Assembly: GCA_947095585.1 (NCBI GenBank)
Contig: OX352762.1
Location: 25,024,669-25,088,668 of the forward strand
Source of the DNA: Nephrocerus scutellatus
Lineage: Eukaryota > Arthropoda > Insecta > Diptera > Pipunculidae
DNA: 64,000 nucleotides
Direction: 5' to 3'
The notes beneath the pieces were generated by a model. It had not been told where the DNA came from and ran no database searches. It saw only the letters and a list, made by a program, of their open reading frames with translations. The position numbers and the translations under genes are program-made. Shown piece by piece: positions 58,885 to 64,000 of this stretch; position 1 is the first letter of the stretch, and each line of letters opens with the position of its first letter.

Positions 58885-58896
58885 AAAATGAGAAGA
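58885..58896. repeat. Target-site duplication, right arm (LOA-like LINE)
   Basis: AAAATGAGAAGA, identical to 56375-56386. Confidence 0.92.
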
Positions 58897-59064
58897 TAAT
58901 CGTATGTGAGCTTAAGCTGCACAGAAAGCGATGGCCGCACTGAACGAGCATATTTTACCAAATGTTCCTTGTTATGCCGGATTGATATCTGTTGATGACT
59001 AGGGGTATAAAGCTGTTGCCGATCAAATGATCAGTCGTTCTTTAAAATTCGTTCTCTTTTATTT
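58897..59064. other. Short spacer, no gene
   Basis: Host or older-repeat sequence between two LINEs; nothing supported. Confidence 0.4.
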
Positions 59065-60140
59065 TAAATCGCGCACGATTCAAGGGGTTCGCACCCTTAA
59101 AATGCTCGGCTATATGTTTGGCACAGCGTGTGTGTTAAGGAAGAGGAAGAGAAAAGAGGAGATGTCTATGAGCTTGTGTTTTGAATGCCTGTGGATCATA
59201 GTGATGTGAGAAGACAGAGCTTGGCAGAGCATTCCACAGCGCCACGAGTATTGCGGTTGAATTCAAGGAGAGGTGGCATAAAACAGTGACAACGTTTTAG
59301 AAACGTGCAAGAAACGTTCCTGCGGTGTTCAAGCGAATCTATTGATTTCGCTATATTTTCGTCACTGATAAGTTGTATCGCGCGGTTTTGTATTATATCT
59401 AGATGATGCAAAGTAGTCTTAGGCGCCTTGTATATGGTAGCCAGATCAGAGGGAGTGAAATATTACTTGCACCGGGCTAGAAAACTTTAATATTTCGCAG
59501 CATTTTTAGCGACGGTAAATATGTGGTCATTCCAACGAAGCTTGTCGTTAACGCACATACCGAGAACTGGGAGATTTTCAGTTTCCTCGATGCAAGTGCC
59601 ATTCATGGATAATAGCATGGGGCTTAGGATTCGTTGGGACGACAGGAGACAGCATTGGGTTTAGGAAGCGTTAATTTCTACTCGATTGATTTCGCCCCAT
59701 TGTAGTATGCCGACAAGGTCAGAATTTAACGTGCTTAACATACGAAGTTGTTTGAGTTCCACATCAGATGTGGAGGGACGTTTCTCAAAATTATATGAGA
59801 AGCTGAGAGTGCTGTCGTCAGCGAAAGAGTAAATTGAATTAGAGGTCGGAGATAAGAGATCATTAATAAAAATGAGAAAGAGTGTCGGGGACAAAACAGA
59901 GCCCTGGGGAACGCCAGCATTTATGTGGTGTATTTCAGACTTGAAACCGTCCAAAACAACTTGAATTGAGCGGTCCAAAAGATAGCTTCTAATCCAATAA
60001 AGCAATTTATCATCGACACACGCATTTTAGACAAAAGAGCTTGATGTCAAACTCTGTCAAATGCCTTTGAAATATCGAGTGCAACAGCTTTGCTTTCTCC
60101 AAAATGATGCAAAGATCGGTTCCACTGTTCGGTGAGAAAG
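59065..60140 (-). pseudogene. CR1-like LINE (T1/Q type), second copy
   Basis: The minus-strand frame near 60 kb reads [20 protein letters not shown], then [20 protein letters not shown] and [17 protein letters not shown], which contains the catalytic FADD (59814-59825). It continues [21 protein letters not shown], then after a deletion SLEHRRNVSCTFLKRCHCF, MPPLLEFNRNTRGAVECS. The [13 protein letters not shown] plus SFADDST signature is that of CR1-clade T1/Q elements. The endonuclease and RT N-terminus are missing. The 3' end matches the copy at 47.09 kb. Confidence 0.8.
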
Positions 60141-60289
60141 AGTTATGTAAATGACTACTATATATCAATTAAGCTATATGCATCTAGCAATATTACCCAA
60201 AGTCTCTGGTGGGCATGACATATTTTTGTCATTTGGACGTTATTTTTACTTTTTAGCATTTTTAGCCAATGCTATTTTAGTTATTTACT

Positions 60290-62400
60290 TAGGTCCTACT
60301 ACGCCTATGCGCCATCGCGTGGTTTCTGGCAATGAGCTTCGGCACTCTGCAACTCTTCCCCAATTGCCGTGACTCCTCTTCAACTGTACTGCGGCATGTA
60401 TTTCTCGGACGACCCATTCTTCTACCATCCTGAGATAACGGATTCCATTGCATTGCATAGTTTGCTATGGCCTTTTCGGAGTGTATGACCAATCCACTGC
60501 CACTTCCCTCGTTGGATGGTTGTTGCCCCATTCTCGGGCTAAGATGATAGAGATACGGTTATGCCAGAAAACCCTTAAGATGTTTCGTAGGCACCTATTT
60601 ACGAATGTTTGTAATCTTTTTGTGATAGTAGCGGTCACCTTCCAAGTGCTGCACACATACAACAGCACAGTTTCAACATTTGAACGGAACAGTCGCAGTT
60701 TGGTGTTTAAGCTGATCGCATTGCTTCGCCATATCATGGACATAATTCCAAACACTGATTTTGCTTTGCCTATGCGGTTGACAATATCATGTTCGGTTCC
60801 ACCTTCGGTCGAGACAATACTCCCAAGATATTGGAAACTCTCTACTCTCTCTACCGGTTGCCCAGCAATGTTAGCTTTGGTTACTGAGTTAGTGCCGAGG
60901 CTGATGATTTTGGTTTTGGCAGTATTAATCTTCAAACCCGCAACATTTGCCTCCCTTTTTACATTTGTTGTCATTGGTGCAGCTCCATAAACCTGTATGA
61001 GAGTAAACAAACGTCGTCAGCGTAGTCCAGATGTTTGAGTTGAGATGTAAGAGTCCAACGAATTCCTCCGTTTCCAGTATGTGCGCGAAGCACATCGCTA
61101 ATCACCAACAAAAAAAGTATCGGCGATATAATGCAATCTTGTCGTACCCCACTTATGAACTCGAATTCCTCTGACAGCTTTCCTCTATGCAGCGCACGAC
61201 ATTTAGAGCCATCATAGGTTGCTTCAATAATAGCTATTAGTTTATCGAGTATACTTCTCCTGCGCAAGGCGAGCCACACAAACTGTCTGTTGACACTATC
61301 AAACGCGTTCTCAAAATCGATGAACAGCAGGTGCAGTGGTTACTGGAATTCAACGCACATAATTACGTTTGTCACGTCTTACACTACGCTGTGCCTTGCC
61401 TGGCTTCTATCAACTATACTTTCCGCTCCAGTTGTGATAACATTTTTCACAGCCTTCAAATTTTCTTAGATGGTTGTCGGCAGTGAGCTGCTGATTGCTT
61501 CCACTCCTTGCGGTAAATGATCCCTTAATTGTTATTGTACTGAGGGTATCTTTAGCTGGTTGATGTTATACCTAGGCATTTGGATGATATTGCGGATTCT
61601 TTGAACTGATGCAGTACGCATCTGGACAGTAGCTACCATAAGGTGATGATCCCGTACCATACCTATTTCGGCCCCTCGTCTGTTTCGGACGTCTAAAACA
61701 CAGATCCTAATACATCGGCTGATCGCCACATGGTCGATTTGGTTGGATGATGATTGCCTGTTGACACCCAGCTGACTTTGTGGCAGGTCTTATGCTTAAA
61801 CATGGTGCCTCCTATGACAAGGTGGTTGGTGTTGCAGAAATCAACAAATCTTTCACCATTGTCATTTCGTTCGCCGAGGCCGTGCTTCCCAATCACATGT
61901 TTGAGTCCTTCATTGTCGTTGCCTACCTTGGCATTCAAGTTACCCATCACTATGACGATATCTCCCTTCGGCGTTGCGTTAAATACAGCGCTTAGCTGAT
62001 TGTAGATGTTCTCCTTTTCGTTGGGGCGTAACACTGTATGATCTTGACGCGCCGTAGAACTAGAAATCTGGCCGATAAGATCCTATCACCATGTTGGTGC
62101 CAGGAAATTAGGCCCCTGCATACTGTTGGCGTTAGCAGAAGACCCAATCCAGATTCACGAGGACTGCCGGAGGGTTTGCCCTGAGTAGAGAAGTGTTACA
62201 ACTTGGGGTTTGGTAGTCTTCCGAGTTGAACCATCTTACTTCACTCATTCCCAGTATGTCCAAATTATATCGAAAAACTCACGTTCCAGTTGAAGAAAAT
62301 GGAATTTTGAGGTCCTTCACTCCCTGAGTCAAGTAGCGTCATCACATTCCAGAAACCAATCTTAGTCCGGGTACAATAGCCAAAAGTCGTCATTATTCGA
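60290..62400 (-). pseudogene. APE-type LINE, near-complete gene order, broken
   Basis: The best-ordered member of the YADDxCLL LINE group here. From 62.4 kb downward: start of the endonuclease (KIGFWNVMTLLDSG, the TWNVRTL-like opening), LGMSEVRWFN, VIVMGNLNAKVGNDNEG (catalytic GDxN, Asp now Asn), VIGKHGLGERNDNGERFVDF, RDHHLMVATV (SDHH-like), then RT pieces WLALRRRSILDKLI, GVRQDCIISPILFLLVI, LDYADDVCLL, AKTKIISLGTN, FQYLGSIVSTEGG, LLYVCSTWKVT, and the tail region PLSQDGRRMGRPRNTCR. Several frameshifts, an internal deletion before the RT palm and loss of the endonuclease Asp make it inactive. It is related to the scrap at 31.65 kb and, more distantly, to family X. Confidence 0.8.
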
Positions 62401-62685
62401 TCATTACTTATCCGAGCGTTACCAAATATTGGACACAAATTGTTACTTGGATAAGGCTTGGAAAAAGTGAAGATGTTTGCAACTCTTAGAATTTCTTTTT
62501 AAAAGTGTACAAACAATCACTCTTATAATGCTTAGAACAGCGTTGGCGTTAGGAAATTAAGGAGAGGAAAAGGTGAGATATTATTGTCTATTGGTCTTGC
62601 TTTTTTTCTTTTGTTTTGCTACATAGTTCGGTGAATAATATGAGATTGCATAAGCCATATAGAACGCTGGATTGACCGAGCTTAA

Positions 62686-62904
62686 TATCATCTTCCAAGG
62701 CAACTTTTCTCCACGTACGAAAAAGATTTTAGCCGTCTTCTTGGGGTAAGTAATTCTGAAACAGTTGAAGTTATTGATTTTAAAAAAGGCCGATCTACAT
62801 CAATTTTCCATGAAGCTAAGACGTTTTTGAATGATTTAAAGAAACTGATGCGATTCCGCCCTACCATCATAACCAAAGCATTTCAAACAAGTGAGTTTTT
62901 CTGA
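62686..62904 (+). other. Unassigned open frame, possible exon or fossil
   Basis: An ATG-less frame of 72 codons (stop at 62902-62904) gives LPRQLFSTYEKDFSRLLGVS, then EVIDFKKGRSTSIFHEAKTF, and LKKLMRFRPTIITKAF. Composition and the spread of charged and hydrophobic residues look protein-like, and the flanks are clearly AT-rich non-coding. I do not recognise a family. It could be one exon of a gene continuing beyond the window, a transposon fragment, or chance. Confidence 0.25.
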
Positions 62905-64000
62905 AAATTTGTCATTAATCAATTGCCTGACAGGTTGAAGTCATGTTGTTCCTGTGAATAGCAACCAGCAGACGAATACGCCGCAAATTAACCAAAACTT
63001 AATTAAGGCTTGTTATATATCGTTGGACCTCTAAACTCCAAAAGGACAAACTCGACTAAAACCGAATACATTTTGCTGCTTTCATGCTATGCAATCGAAT
63101 GACGTATAATTTGAAAAAATGTTGCTTATAATTAATGGATTTGTTGCTTAAATCTGTGCACACAAACATCGTCTTTCATGTGTAATTTGACGACGATCAT
63201 CAACTTTTAAATACACATGAAATATCACGTGGACTTTAAGCAGGAATCATTAGGTTTCGTCTCAGTTTTTGTTGCAATAGGACTTCAAACCAATTTCATT
63301 TGATGATTGATGAGGTCTCACATTAGTCATAATACATTTTGGGGATAAAATATAGGAGTTATATTTTTTAAATGAAATGAAGCACGAACGCAGCGGGTGA
63401 GTTTTCGATGTGATAATATGTGTATTCATTTCCGATGAGTAATGAATTGCAATTTCAAAGCTTTAGTGCATGTGATTTTCGGATAAGTCTGAAGTATATT
63501 TAAGTACATTATTTAGTTTGCATATAAAAATAAAATTATATCTATATTGTTTAGTTATTTACATACCATTAAGCGTATTAATTGCTTTTCATTGTTTAGT
63601 TGAGTTCCCTTTTAAGCGGGATGCGATATACCATATATGCAGTATTCGTCACTTAAAAGAGACCCATGGTAATTAGTTTTAATGAAGAATTTTACACCCA
63701 GCTATGTTAGCATTTATGCATTTAAGAAATAAGAAACGCATTTAAGAAATAAGAAACAAGGGAACAAAATTCTTCAGAAAAAACAGGATGACCCTACTTT
63801 TTTTACAATATGTGCGTTCATCGGTTGTTGTGATTGTTTATGATCAGCCAAAGTTATTACTTGGTCATGGTAGCGTTACAGTATTGAAACATCTAAAAAT
63901 CATTGCTACAACTAATGGCTGACATTTTATAAAGTAACATTTCTAAGAACTTTCGCTGCTGGCTAACAGACTAAACATTGGTGTTTCGAAACTAACGGAT
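62905..64000. other. No gene recognised
   Basis: AT-rich. It contains an exact 20-bp tandem duplication (GCATTTAAGAAATAAGAAAC at 63718-63737 and 63738-63757). Confidence 0.5.

Noticed and set aside
60448..60990. 180-codon + strand frame with hydrophobic segments
   Set aside because: It is antisense to the LINE RT (SFQYLGSIVSTEGG region) on the minus strand.

Overview
The window is eukaryotic, AT-rich and almost entirely non-coding. It looks like an insect genome, most likely a fly. The reasons are a CYP6-type cytochrome P450 with one short phase-1 intron just before its K-helix, a tRNA-derived SINE family, and fossils of mariner, Tc1-like, pogo-like, LOA-like and CR1-like elements. The species cannot be named from the sequence alone.

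The only convincing host gene is the P450 at 645-2245 on the + strand (511 residues in two exons). It is complete and has every core heme and oxygen-binding motif. Its 3' flank carries a SINE with a perfect 13-bp target-site duplication. No other host gene could be supported in the remaining ~61 kb. One unassigned open frame near 62.7 kb is listed as a weak candidate.

The rest is layered transposon debris. 3-5 kb: two unrelated dispersed repeat families, one of them built from ~120-bp tandem units. 7.3-10.4 kb: a broken mariner, a small reverse-transcriptase scrap, and a boundary-complete Tc1-like element with inverted termini and TA flanks. 12.3-12.9 kb: a fresh 306-bp tandem duplication. 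13.3-24 kb: LINE fragments (endonuclease, RNase H, C-terminal tails), a DDE transposase fossil, a short SINE, a pogo-like fossil and a copy of the 120-bp-unit family carrying a foldback minisatellite. 28-38 kb: several LINE fossils, including two truncated copies that overlap in one ~100-bp segment, plus a second long SINE and another DDE transposase fossil. 41-44.6 kb: second copies of the two dispersed repeat families, one lying inside a decayed LINE. 47-50.8 kb: a CR1-like LINE and an unrelated RT fossil. 56.4-58.9 kb: the youngest-looking insertion, a 5'-truncated LOA-like LINE with a poly(A) tail, a 12-bp target-site duplication and a nearly intact RT-RNase H frame. 59-62.4 kb: two more LINE fossils on the minus strand.

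No new multi-gene system was found. What stands out is the target-site-bracketed SINE and LOA copies, the long and short SINE forms, and the dispersed repeat family with inverted AAATTCTCT termini and internal tandem units, which resembles helentron-derived non-autonomous elements but is not proven to be one. All family calls come from reading motifs by eye. No search was run.
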